This document shows positions 1-7,939 of a DNA stretch of 64,000 bases, one piece after another. The notes under the pieces were generated by a model. That model ran no database searches, was not told where the DNA came from, and worked only from the letters and a program-made list of their open reading frames with translations. This DNA is from Aureimonas sp. ME7 (GTDB lineage: Bacteria; Pseudomonadota; Alphaproteobacteria; Rhizobiales; Rhizobiaceae). Position numbers and translations under genes: made by a program. The stretch is taken from contig NZ_CAJCKW010000008.1 in assembly GCF_903970965.1 (NCBI RefSeq), positions 175,027-239,026 of the forward strand, written 5' to 3'. Every line of letters starts with the position of its first letter. Position 1 is the stretch's first letter.

Positions 1-629
1 CCCGCCGGCTCGCTGGCGTTGATCGCGATCTCCAGCCGGTTGGCGTCCGGCTGGAAGCCGAGCTTCAGGGCGATGTCGCCCGGCTGGTCGAGGCGGCGGA
101 TCGTGGCGCTGGCGTCGAGCTGGGCCGGGTCGGGCTGCAGCGTCAAGGCGGCTTCCGCCGACAAGCGGGCGGGGATTCCGGCCACCGCCTCGCCCAGCAC
201 GAACTCGTTGATCGCGATGCGCCCGACATTGGCGGTGATGGAGGGGAGGGAGAAGCCGCCGGACTCCGTTTCCTCCGTCGTCGGTGCCGCAGCGCGCGGC
301 AGTCGGTCGAGGGTGATCTGGCCGGCCGACAGGTTCTCGATCGAGACGTTCTTGCGCACCAGCGCGAGCGGCGACCAGTCGAGCGCGAGATCGCGCGCCG
401 TCAGCCACACGCCGTCGCGGTCGGAAACCGTCACCTCGTCAATGCGCAGCGCGCCGCTGAAGGCGCCGCTGAGACCCTGGATGCGGACCTGCCGGTCCTC
501 CGTCGACAGGAGGTTCTCGATCTGGCCGGCGAGGAACTGCGCGTGGGCCGGCTGGGCGGCGAGAAGCGCGCCGGCGAGGAGAGCGACGAGACGGAGCTTC
601 AGGAGAACGGAGGCGAGGAATCGCGTCAT
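1..629 (-). CDS. tamB: Translocation and assembly module subunit TamB (N-terminal part, runs off the window)
   Basis: TamB is an inner-membrane-anchored periplasm-spanning protein that works with TamA in outer-membrane assembly and lipid transport. Only the first ~209 codons are present; the gene continues beyond base 1. Reading from the ATG at 627-629, the protein opens with a basic stretch and a hydrophobic signal/anchor (about residues 8-30, ending AQPAHAQ). It continues in the usual TamB style, with FLAGQIENLLSTEDRQVRI and then repeated short beta-strand phrases on 'dleldWsPlaLv' and 'enlsagqItldRLPr' themes. The start lies 2 bases after the stop of tamA, so the two genes are translationally linked, as expected for a tamA-tamB operon. 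Context and N-terminal sequence agree well. Confidence 0.9.
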   Translation of the reverse strand, partial: MTRFLASVLLKLRLVALLAGALLAAQPAHAQFLAGQIENLLSTEDRQVRIQGLSGAFSGALRIDEVTVSDRDGVWLTARDLALDWSPLALVRKNVSIENLSAGQITLDRLPRAAAPTTEETESGGFSLPSITANVGRIAINEFVLGEAVAGIPARLSAEAALTLQPDPAQLDASATIRRLDQPGDIALKLGFQPDANRLEIAINASEPA

Positions 630-631
630 GG

Positions 632-2629
632 TCAGAAGGCCTGTCCGATGCCGGCATAGATCTGGAAGGAACCGTCGCGCGGGCCGGGGTCGAGCGGAAT
701 GCCGACATCGACGCGGATCGGGCCGAAGCCGGTCAGGTACCGGGCGCCGACGCCCGCGCCGATCTTCAGCTCGCCGAAGTCCGGCGCGAAGTCATCGCCG
801 ACGGTCCCGGCGTCCACGAAGGGCACGACCTGGATCTTGTCGGTGACGTTGAAGCGCAACTCGGCAGATGCTTCGAAAACCGACAGGCCGCCGATCGGCG
901 TATCGACGAAATCGGGGTCGGTGCCGGGCAGGGCGAACGAGGGGTAGTAGGGGCCGATCGACTGGAACACGTAGCCGCGAACCGAGCCGCCGCCGCCGGC
1001 ATAGAAGCGGCGGTCGTTGGGAATGTCGTCGAGGTCGGCACCCGCGATCACGCCGTAGCCGACGCGGCCCGCCAGGATGAAGCGGTCCCGCTCGTCGAGC
1101 GACAGATAGGCCGACACGTCGCCCCGCGCCTTGATGAAGGGCGTGCCGTTCTCGATCTCGTAGGTCGGCTCGGCATAGAGCTTGGCGAGGAACCCCTTCG
1201 TCGGGTTCAACTCGTTGTCGCGCCCGTCATAGGTGTAGGTGACCGGCACGGAGCCGAGCAGGAACTCGTCCTCGCCGAGATAGTCGCCGATCTTCTCGTA
1301 TTCGGCGACGACGCTGACGACGAGCTTCTGCTGGTCGTCGATCGCGTATTCGACGCCGTTGCTGATCGCGATGGACTGCCGGTCGTAGGCGAGCGGCTGT
1401 TCGGTGAGCGCGGTGATCGAGCCGACATAGACCGAATCGGGGCCGAGCACGCCCGGCTTGCGAAACACGGCGGAGGCCTTGTAGTCGAACCCGTCCGTCT
1501 TGCGGCCGGTGTCGGAAATCTCGTTCGCTCCGATGCGCGACACCGACCCTTCCAGGCGCAGGCTCTCGGCTCGCCCGAAGAGGTTGCGGTGCTCCCAATA
1601 GGTGTTGGCGCCCGCCCCTTCGGTGTTGGAGAAGGTGGCGCCCGCGCCGAACACGCGCCGGGGCCGCTCGGCCACCGTCACCTGCAGCGGCAGCGTGCCG
1701 TCCGGTGCCTGTGCGTCGCTCGCCTTGATGGTGGCGGTGGAAAAGACGTTGAGCTTACGAAGGCGCTCGCGCGCCTTGTCGAGATCGGCGGTGGAATAGG
1801 TGTCGCCGGGTCGGATGCCGGTCATGAAGGCGATGAAGCCGGGGTCCACGCGCTCGTTGCCGGTGACATAGGTCTGACCGAAGGGCACGACGCCGCCCGG
1901 CGACAATTCGATACCGACATCGAGGCGCTGCGTCGCCGAATCGGCGACGACGTCGCGCCGGGTGACGGCCACGAACGGACGACCCTCGTTGCGAAGATCC
2001 TCGACGATCCGGTTCTCGATCTGGAGGATGCGGGTAGAATCGGCCGAGGAGCCGGGCGTCAGCTCGTAGCGCGCGGGGTCGATCGGAACGCCGTTGGCGG
2101 AAAGGCGCACGGTGCCGATCTCGAACAAGGGGCCGGGGTTCACATCGATCGTGACCGGTACGGGGCGCGAGGTGTCGAAACTCGCGTCCGGCGCGAGCTC
2201 GGCGATGTCCCGGCCTTCGATGCGGATGGTCACGAGGCCGTCGTAGCGCGCGTTCTCGTAGAGCGCCGCGACGAGGCGGCGGCGGTCGTTCTTGGCCTTG
2301 GCGAGAAGCCCGAGCGAGCCCGACACGGGCTCGTCCTCGTCGGCCTTCAGCGAGGAGGCTGCTTCGAGGATGTCGTCCAGCCCTTCCACCTCGGGCGAAA
2401 CGTTGATCGTCACCTCGTAGCGCACGGGGTCGGGCAGTTCGGCGGCGGCTTTCTCGGCTTCGGACGGGCCGAACAGGTTGAACGGATCCAGGATGTTGAA
2501 GGCGCCGGCCGGAACCGGCGCCAGGGTCGCGGCGCAGGCGAGGACCACGGCGGAACGGAAGGCCCCTCGGGCGGCCAGGCGTTTGAATCCTGAAATCAAC
2601 GCGGATGCTCTCTGCCTGTCGATCACCAA
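632..2629 (-). CDS. tamA: Autotransporter/translocation assembly protein TamA (BamA/Omp85 family)
   Basis: Outer-membrane Omp85-family protein of about 665 residues that partners TamB. The N-terminus has a cleavable signal (hydrophobic stretch about residues 25-43, ending PAGA). POTRA-like domains follow over roughly residues 65-330, with typical phrases such as RLRKLNVFSTATI near 290. The C-terminal half is a 16-strand-type surface-antigen barrel with the family's GGGGSVRGYVFQSIGP motif and a terminal aromatic residue (GIGQAF). Length fits TamA rather than the longer BamA (~780 residues). The first codon is uncertain: TTG at 2629 and GTG at 2626 are in frame and neither has a strong ribosome site. 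tamB follows 2 bases downstream. Confidence 0.93.
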   Translation of the reverse strand: MVIDRQRASALISGFKRLAARGAFRSAVVLACAATLAPVPAGAFNILDPFNLFGPSEAEKAAAELPDPVRYEVTINVSPEVEGLDDILEAASSLKADEDEPVSGSLGLLAKAKNDRRRLVAALYENARYDGLVTIRIEGRDIAELAPDASFDTSRPVPVTIDVNPGPLFEIGTVRLSANGVPIDPARYELTPGSSADSTRILQIENRIVEDLRNEGRPFVAVTRRDVVADSATQRLDVGIELSPGGVVPFGQTYVTGNERVDPGFIAFMTGIRPGDTYSTADLDKARERLRKLNVFSTATIKASDAQAPDGTLPLQVTVAERPRRVFGAGATFSNTEGAGANTYWEHRNLFGRAESLRLEGSVSRIGANEISDTGRKTDGFDYKASAVFRKPGVLGPDSVYVGSITALTEQPLAYDRQSIAISNGVEYAIDDQQKLVVSVVAEYEKIGDYLGEDEFLLGSVPVTYTYDGRDNELNPTKGFLAKLYAEPTYEIENGTPFIKARGDVSAYLSLDERDRFILAGRVGYGVIAGADLDDIPNDRRFYAGGGGSVRGYVFQSIGPYYPSFALPGTDPDFVDTPIGGLSVFEASAELRFNVTDKIQVVPFVDAGTVGDDFAPDFGELKIGAGVGARYLTGFGPIRVDVGIPLDPGPRDGSFQIYAGIGQAF

Positions 2630-2811
2630 GGTTCGAGGAGCACCGGTTCGAGATCGCCAGCCCCCCGAGCGATACGATTCAAAATTGCCGGACCGGGCTC
2701 AAATAACAACCGCTTGGTCAGCCCGGCACAAGATTCACTTCCGGTTTTGTGGGACTTGCGCCACACCTGTCGCAACCCTGCGGGGCCGACCCGCGGCGAG
2801 CTTGATCCCAT

Positions 2812-2843
2812 GAAAAAAGCGGGCCCCTGGGGACCCGCTTCTC
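2812..2843 (-). terminator. Rho-independent terminator after the first BA14K gene
   Basis: Read on the minus strand, a GC-rich hairpin (AGCGGGTCCCC / GGGGCCCGCT, closing on itself) is followed directly by six T residues. It lies about 25 bases downstream of the stop of the minus-strand gene ending at 2867 and separates it from tamA. Confidence 0.85.
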
Positions 2844-2866
2844 TCGCACCATCACGCGGAATTTCG

Positions 2867-3301
2867 TCAGAGATTGCAGCGCCGGGCATAGCCGTCGTAG
2901 CCGACATAGGTGTCGGAGCGCGGATCATAGGACCGGTAGCGCGCGAAGCAGCGTTCCACATGGCTGCCGCGCGGGCTGGAATAGCCGTAGTCGTCGTAAT
3001 AACGGGCCTGGCGGGCGCGGTAGGGCGGCGGCGCGGGGATCGTGTCCTCGTAACTCGGCGGGGCGACGTAGACGGGGCGCGGAGGCGGCTCGTAGTACTG
3101 CACCGGCGGCTCGGCATAGCGCGGCTGCGACAGGGCGGAACCCAGAAGCGCGCCTGCGGCCAGGCCCACGGCACCGCCGAGGAGAACGTCCCCGGTGTTG
3201 GAGCGATGGTGGCGATAGCCCCAGGGTTCGGCCTCGGCGGCCGGAACCGCGGCGCCGAGCGCCAAGGCGGATGTGACGAGAGCGAGTAGCGTCTTGCGCA
3301 T
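2867..3301 (-). CDS. BA14K family secreted protein
   Basis: Small (144-residue) exported protein. The chosen ATG at 3299-3301 gives a clean signal peptide (MRKTLLALVTSALALGAAVPA, cleavage near AEAEP). A longer in-frame reading upstream lacks any secretion logic. After a glycine/alanine hydrophobic segment (about residues 38-58) comes a Pro/Tyr-rich linker. The C-terminal module VERCFARYRSYDPRSDTYVG..RRCNL is the hallmark of the BA14K domain (the Brucella BA14k lectin-like antigen family), with two conserved cysteines probably forming a disulfide. Function is not established beyond surface or periplasmic location. A second member lies just upstream (3492-3935), probably an old duplication. Confidence 0.88.
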   Translation of the reverse strand: MRKTLLALVTSALALGAAVPAAEAEPWGYRHHRSNTGDVLLGGAVGLAAGALLGSALSQPRYAEPPVQYYEPPPRPVYVAPPSYEDTIPAPPPYRARQARYYDDYGYSSPRGSHVERCFARYRSYDPRSDTYVGYDGYARRCNL

Positions 3302-3446
3302 GGAAACACTCCAGTCCGGCAGGGAGCCGGGTCGATCGGGTGCCGGGACCGTCCCGGCTTGTCGGTTCTCACGCATTGAGCCTGAGTTCACATGAACGAG
3401 AGCTGAATACGAAAGTTTCCCTGGCGCGGCGCGAGGATACGAAAAT

Positions 3447-3471
3447 GGGCGCCGACGATCCGTCGGCGCCC
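3447..3471 (-). terminator. Hairpin terminator after the second BA14K gene
   Basis: A 25-base perfect hairpin (GGGCGCCGACG, 3-base loop, CGTCGGCGCCC) lies about 20 bases past the stop at 3492. On the minus strand it is followed by CATTTTC, a short T run, so it is a fair terminator for the upstream BA14K gene. Confidence 0.7.
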
Positions 3472-3491
3472 CCACTTCGTTCCGCAATGGA

Positions 3492-3935
3492 TCAGAGATT
3501 GCAGACCCGGCGCTCGCCCGCGCTGTTGGCGACGTAGGTGTTGGTGCGCGCATCATAGGTTCTGTAGCGCGCTGCACAGCGGGCGGCCTGGGCGCGGCTC
3601 GCGCCGCCGCGATATTCCGGCGCCCGATTGCCCGAGGCCGCGCTCCCCGCGATGGCACCGGCTGCGAAACCGAAGATCGCGGCCGCCGCGGCGTCGTTGC
3701 GGTTCCGCTCGCGGTAGTTGTCGCGATACCAGCGCTGATAACGGCGGTCGTCCCAACGGCGGGCGTCGCGGCGGAACTCGCGGCAGTCGCGCGCGCCGGG
3801 GTTGCGGGCGCAGAAACGCTCGACGAAGCGCTGACGCTCACGGAAGCTCTGCGCTTCGGCCTGCGGCGCCGAGAAGGTCACGGCACCCGTAGCAAGGACC
3901 GTCACGGCCATGAAGGTTTGAAACAAGCGGCGCAT
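3492..3935 (-). CDS. BA14K family secreted protein (second copy)
   Basis: 147-residue exported protein starting at the ATG at 3933-3935. The signal peptide covers about residues 1-27 (MRRLFQTFMAVTVLATGAVT, ending APQAEAQ). The middle is Arg/Trp/Tyr-rich (residues 30-80), followed by a hydrophobic Ala/Gly segment (AAAAAIFGFAAGAIAGSAA) and the conserved C-terminal BA14K module AARCAARYRTYDARTNTYVA..RRVCNL. It shares domain order and C-terminal motif with the neighbour at 2867-3301 but differs in the arginine-rich middle. Each copy has its own terminator, so they are probably separate transcripts. Likely periplasmic or surface-exposed; exact role unknown. Confidence 0.87.
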   Translation of the reverse strand: MRRLFQTFMAVTVLATGAVTFSAPQAEAQSFRERQRFVERFCARNPGARDCREFRRDARRWDDRRYQRWYRDNYRERNRNDAAAAAIFGFAAGAIAGSAASGNRAPEYRGGASRAQAARCAARYRTYDARTNTYVANSAGERRVCNL

Positions 3936-4167
3936 CGGCGAATGGCTCCCAAATCGCATGTGATGACCGGCGGGACCGAAAGGCCCATCGCCGACGTTGA
4001 CCGAAACCGGGAAGCGACGTCCGGGTTCCCTCGATCGACGTAAGCTAGGCTGATGAACATGAACCCGAACTGAACGGGTGCGACCATTGGGCGCGAGGGG
4101 ACGAGAGCCGTGGATAAGTCGTTCCCCGCCATGGTTCGAACGAAACGCGAACACTATATGTGAACCG

Positions 4168-5403
4168 ATGAGCAAGATGACCCTGATCGACAAGCTGGCG
4201 ATCCTCAGCGACGCGGCGAAATACGACGCGTCCTGCGCTTCCAGCGGGACGTCGAAACGAGACTCGATGAAGTCGAAGGGGATCGGCTCCACCGAAGGAT
4301 CGGGCATCTGCCACGCCTATGCGCCGGACGGGCGGTGCATCTCGCTCCTCAAGATCCTGATGACGAACTTCTGCATCTACGACTGCGTCTACTGCGTGAA
4401 CCGCTCGTCCTCCAACGTGGCGCGGGCGCGGCTTTCGGTCGAGGAAGTCGTCAAGCTGACCATGGAGTTCTACAAGCGGAACTACATCGAAGGACTGTTC
4501 CTGTCGTCGGGCATCATCCGCAACTCCGACTACACGATGGAGGAGATGGTGCGCATCGCGCGCAAGCTGCGCATGGAGGAGAACTTCGCCGGCTACATCC
4601 ATCTGAAGACCATTCCCGACGCTTCACCGAAGCTCATCGAAGAGGCCGGTCTCTTCGCCGACCGCCTGTCGATCAACATCGAGCTGCCGACCGACATCGC
4701 TCTGGAAGCGTTGGCGCCGGAAAAGAAGCCGCGCGACATCAAGCGTTCCATGGGGCACCTCAGGCTCAAGATCGACGAGTACAAGGGCGAGCGCCGGGAC
4801 CGCGCCAAGCCGCCGAAGTTCGCCCCCGGCGGCCAGTCGACGCAGATGATCGTCGGCGCCGACGGGGCGAACGACGACCTGATCCTCGGGCGCTCTGAAA
4901 ACCTCTACGGCAACTACCGTCTTCGCCGCGTCTACTATTCCGCCTTCTCGCCCATACCCGACGCGTCCTCGCGCCTGCCACTCGCCAAGCCGCCGCTGAT
5001 GCGCGAGCACCGGCTGTATCAGGCCGACTGGCTGATGCGCTTCTACGGGTTCGGGCGGGACGAGATCGTGTCCGGCGGCGCGGACGGCATGCTCGATCTC
5101 GCGATCGACCCGAAGCTCGCCTGGGCGCTCAAGAACCGCGACCGTTTTCCCGTCGACGTCAACCGCGCCGATCGCGAGATGCTGCTGCGCGTGCCCGGTC
5201 TCGGCACCAAGTCGGTGGACCGCATCCTGTCGACGCGCCGCCACCGCACGCTGCGGCTGGAGGACGTCGCGCGTCTCTGCCACTCGGTGGAAAAGGTCCG
5301 CCCCTTCGTGGAAGCGCTGGACTGGACGCCGGGCGGCCTCACCGACCGCGAGCACCTGCGCGGCCTCGTGGCTCCCAAGGCCGAGCAGTTGAGCCTGTTC
5401 TGA
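4168..5403 (+). CDS. Radical SAM protein linked to UdgX (putative DNA modification/repair)
   Basis: 411-residue radical SAM enzyme. The ATG at 4168 is chosen because MSKMTLIDKLAILSDAAKYD is the family's usual start; the longer reading adds an unconserved Arg-rich leader. The 4Fe-4S motif Cys-x3-Cys-x2-Cys is C69-C73-C76 (FCIYDCVYC). The C-terminal ~80 residues hold a helix-hairpin-helix DNA-binding motif (LLLRVPGLGTKSVDRIL), consistent with action on DNA. This matches the family annotated as 'putative DNA modification/repair radical SAM protein' (TIGR03916 type), which is found next to UdgX-type genes, as here: the next gene begins 1 base after the stop codon. The substrate and reaction are unknown. 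Confidence 0.9.
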   Translation: MSKMTLIDKLAILSDAAKYDASCASSGTSKRDSMKSKGIGSTEGSGICHAYAPDGRCISLLKILMTNFCIYDCVYCVNRSSSNVARARLSVEEVVKLTMEFYKRNYIEGLFLSSGIIRNSDYTMEEMVRIARKLRMEENFAGYIHLKTIPDASPKLIEEAGLFADRLSINIELPTDIALEALAPEKKPRDIKRSMGHLRLKIDEYKGERRDRAKPPKFAPGGQSTQMIVGADGANDDLILGRSENLYGNYRLRRVYYSAFSPIPDASSRLPLAKPPLMREHRLYQADWLMRFYGFGRDEIVSGGADGMLDLAIDPKLAWALKNRDRFPVDVNRADREMLLRVPGLGTKSVDRILSTRRHRTLRLEDVARLCHSVEKVRPFVEALDWTPGGLTDREHLRGLVAPKAEQLSLF

Positions 5404-6881
5404 TGTTCACGGCGCGGCTCGACCACCCGGCGGATTTCGACGGCTGGCGCGAGGCGGCGCGCACCGCCTTCGCGCTGCGCATTCCGCCCGAGGAGATCGC
5501 TTTCCTGGTTGGCGACGAGGCGGCGCCCTTGTTCGGCGAGCCGCTGGGCGAGCGCCCCGCGGATGCGCCGTCCTTCAATGTCCCGAAGGCCTTCCCCGAC
5601 GTCGCCCGCAAGCTGATCTGCCACGCCGACCCCGAACGCTTCGTCTTCGCCTATCGCCTTCTCTGGCGCCTGCAGGAGGAGCGGAAACTTCTCGAGATCG
5701 TCTCCGACCCGGACACGCGCCGCGCCGTCGAGATGGGAAAGGCGGTTTATCGCGACAGCCACAAGATGAAGGCCTTCGTGCGCTTCCGCGAGATCGAGGA
5801 CGCCAACGGCGAGCGGCAGTACATCGCCTGGTTCGAGCCTTTCCACCACGTCGTCGAGCTCACCGCGCCCTTCTTCATGCGCCGATTTCCCGGCATGGTC
5901 TGGAGCATCCTGACCCCTAAGCGCTCCGTCCACTGGGACGGTGTCGACATGGTCTTTGCCCCCGGCGCCGACCCGGCCGAGAAGCCGGCCGACGACGACA
6001 TGGAAGCGCTCTGGCTCACCTACTACGCCTCGATCTTCAATCCGGCCCGCCTCAAGGTGAAGGCGATGCAGGCCGAGATGCCGAAGAAATATTGGCACAA
6101 CCTGCCCGAAGCGGCCCTGATCGAGCCCCTCATCCGGAACGCGGAGGCGGCGCAGCGCCGCATGATCGAAACCCAGCCGACCCTGCCGAGTTTTCGCCAC
6201 GAGAAACAGGCGGAGCGAAACGATATGGCGCGCGCAGCGGCTAAGGTCCCGGCCTTCAACGGCTTCAACAAGCCCCCCGAGGACATCGACGAGGCGCGGG
6301 AACAGGCCCAGCACTGCAAGGCCTGCCCCCTGTGGGAGCCCGCGACCCAGACCGTTTTCGGCAAGGGCCCGCCCGATGCCCCCGTGATCTTCGTCGGCGA
6401 GCAGCCCGGCGACCAGGAGGATCTGGCCGGCGAGCCCTTCATCGGCCCTGCCGGCAAGGTGTTCGACGAGGCGCTGGCTGCCGCCGGCATCGACCGCTCC
6501 CAGGCCTATGTCACCAATGCCGTGAAGCACTTCAAGTTCGAGCCGCGCGGCAAGCGCCGCATTCACGCCAAGCCCAACATGGGCGAGGTCAAGGTCTGCC
6601 GCTGGTGGCTCGAACAGGAGCGCGAACTGATCAAGCCCAAGCTCATCGTCGCGCTCGGCGCCACTGCCGCCGCTTCCGTGCTCGGCAAGACCGTCACCAT
6701 CCGCGACACGCGTTCCCAATTGATCGACTTGCCCGGCGGCCACACCAAGCTCCTTGTCACCGTCCACCCCGCCTACATCCTCCGCCTCCCCGACCCGGAA
6801 GCCCAGGCCCGCGAGCGCCAAGCCTTCCACGCCGACATGGACCGCGCCAAGGCCTACGTGCCCGAGATCGCGCTGGCTTGA
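5403..6881 (+). CDS. DUF4130 - UdgX fusion: uracil-DNA cross-linking protein
   Basis: 492 residues with two modules. Residues 1 to about 260 match the 'probable DNA metabolism protein' family (DUF4130/TIGR03915), including FHHVVELTAPFFMRRF. Residues about 290-492 are a UdgX-type (family 4-related) uracil-DNA glycosylase. Visible motifs are GEQPGDQEDLAGEPFIGPAG (motif 1, near 333), the UdgX-specific loop GKRRIH (near 382-387) whose histidine is the residue that bonds covalently to the abasic site in characterised UdgX, and HPAYILR (motif 2, near 455). Cysteines around CKACPL and VKVCRWW fit the 4Fe-4S cluster. The start sits immediately at the stop of the radical SAM gene (TGATG), so the pair is one operon. 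UdgX function is established for homologues; the role of the N-terminal module is not. Confidence 0.92.
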   Translation: MFTARLDHPADFDGWREAARTAFALRIPPEEIAFLVGDEAAPLFGEPLGERPADAPSFNVPKAFPDVARKLICHADPERFVFAYRLLWRLQEERKLLEIVSDPDTRRAVEMGKAVYRDSHKMKAFVRFREIEDANGERQYIAWFEPFHHVVELTAPFFMRRFPGMVWSILTPKRSVHWDGVDMVFAPGADPAEKPADDDMEALWLTYYASIFNPARLKVKAMQAEMPKKYWHNLPEAALIEPLIRNAEAAQRRMIETQPTLPSFRHEKQAERNDMARAAAKVPAFNGFNKPPEDIDEAREQAQHCKACPLWEPATQTVFGKGPPDAPVIFVGEQPGDQEDLAGEPFIGPAGKVFDEALAAAGIDRSQAYVTNAVKHFKFEPRGKRRIHAKPNMGEVKVCRWWLEQERELIKPKLIVALGATAAASVLGKTVTIRDTRSQLIDLPGGHTKLLVTVHPAYILRLPDPEAQARERQAFHADMDRAKAYVPEIALA

Positions 6882-6901
6882 GGGGGCTGGCGTGGGTTGG
6901 C

Positions 6902-7030
6902 GGGGCTATCGCCCCGGACCCCATCCGGGAAGGAATTCCCGGACCCTTCTTTTCGTTTGAACTTATTTCCGAGATCGGAGAGGGGTCCAGAGGAAATCGT
7001 TTCCCCTGGCGGGGTTTGGGGCAGCGCCCC
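6902..7030. repeat. Long imperfect inverted repeat (REP-like intergenic hairpin)
   Basis: Two arms of about 50 bases (6902-6950 and 6981-7030) are imperfect reverse complements. One begins GGGGCTATCGCCCCGGACCCC and the other ends GGGGTTTGGGGCAGCGCCCC. Each arm has its own small GC hairpins. It occupies most of the 235-base gap between the UdgX fusion and the lyxose isomerase. It resembles the GC-rich 'gggtttggggcagcgcccc' palindromes dispersed in many alphaproteobacteria (recollection, not searched). It could also serve as a transcription end for the UdgX operon. Only one copy is seen in this window. Confidence 0.6.
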
Positions 7031-7116
7031 ATGCCACCGAGCGCCCGCCCCCTCCCAAGCCGGCGCCGTCCTGTGCTAGGGCATGGCCGACGAGGCAGGG
7101 CCGGAGGAGGGCTTTC

Positions 7117-7809
7117 ATGAAGCGGTCGCGGGTTAACGAGATCATTCGGGAGAGCGATGCGTTCATTCGCTCGTTTGGCTATGTGCTGCCGCCGTTTGCC
7201 TACCTGTCTCCGGGAGAGATGAAGGCGCGGGGCTCGGATCTGGCGTCGGTGGTGGAGCGGCGGCTCGGGTGGGACATCACGGATTACGGGCGGGAGGATT
7301 TCGACAAGCTCGGCCTGTTTTTGTTCACGACGCGCAACGGGGACAACGCGGATCTGAAGTCGGGTCGCGGCATGCTCTATGCCGAGAAGATCATGATCTC
7401 GCGGCAGGACCAGTTGTCGCCGATGCACCGGCACGACCTGAAGGCCGAGGACATCATCAACCGCGGTGGGGCGACGCTGGCGCTGAAGCTTTATACGGCG
7501 GGGCCGGACGGAGAGATCGACAAGTCTCTGCCCGTTAACGTCGTGACGGACGGGATGCGCCGGCAGATGCGGGGCGGGGATATCCTGCGGCTCAGCCCAG
7601 GCGAGAGCGTCACCCTGATGCCGGGGGTCGACTGGCATGCGTTCTGGGGCGAGGGCGGCGATGTCCTGATCGGCGAGGTGTCGACGGTCAACGACGACCT
7701 GACCGACAACGTCTTTGCCGAACCCATCGGAAGGTTCTCGCAGATCGAGGAGGACGAGGAGCCGCTGCATCTCCTCGTGTCGGACTACGACACGTGGCTT
7801 CGGCCTTGA
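7117..7809 (+). CDS. D-lyxose ketol-isomerase (cupin sugar isomerase)
   Basis: 230 residues, matching the D-lyxose/D-mannose isomerase family (EC 5.3.1.15, the former DUF1498), which interconverts D-lyxose and D-xylulose in the cytoplasm. The cupin metal-binding set is visible: His104 and His106 in SPMHRHDLKAED, an acidic ligand at E111 or D112, and a later histidine in PGVDWHAFWGEG. The opening RSRVNEIIRESDAFIRSFGY and the closing VSDYDTW are typical. The ATG at 7117 is preceded by GGAGGAGGG. It stands alone between the hairpin repeat and the ATPase gene. Product D-xylulose would feed the pentose phosphate enzymes encoded elsewhere in the window (rpe, tkt). Confidence 0.88.
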   Translation: MKRSRVNEIIRESDAFIRSFGYVLPPFAYLSPGEMKARGSDLASVVERRLGWDITDYGREDFDKLGLFLFTTRNGDNADLKSGRGMLYAEKIMISRQDQLSPMHRHDLKAEDIINRGGATLALKLYTAGPDGEIDKSLPVNVVTDGMRRQMRGGDILRLSPGESVTLMPGVDWHAFWGEGGDVLIGEVSTVNDDLTDNVFAEPIGRFSQIEEDEEPLHLLVSDYDTWLRP

Positions 7810-7939
7810 CCGATAGCTGTGGACGATCGTGGGGCGGGACTCCTGATCGGGCGGGTGCTCCGCTAGATTTCCCTATCCTCGAAGATGTGTGCGAAGGGTG
7901 CCGCGTGTCGCGCGGCCTCATGTTGCGGAAGGAAGCCGT

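Noticed and set aside
5043..6830. 595-codon minus-strand frame antisense to the UdgX fusion
   Set aside because: The plus-strand product carries full UdgX motifs. The antisense frame has no domain or ribosome site.
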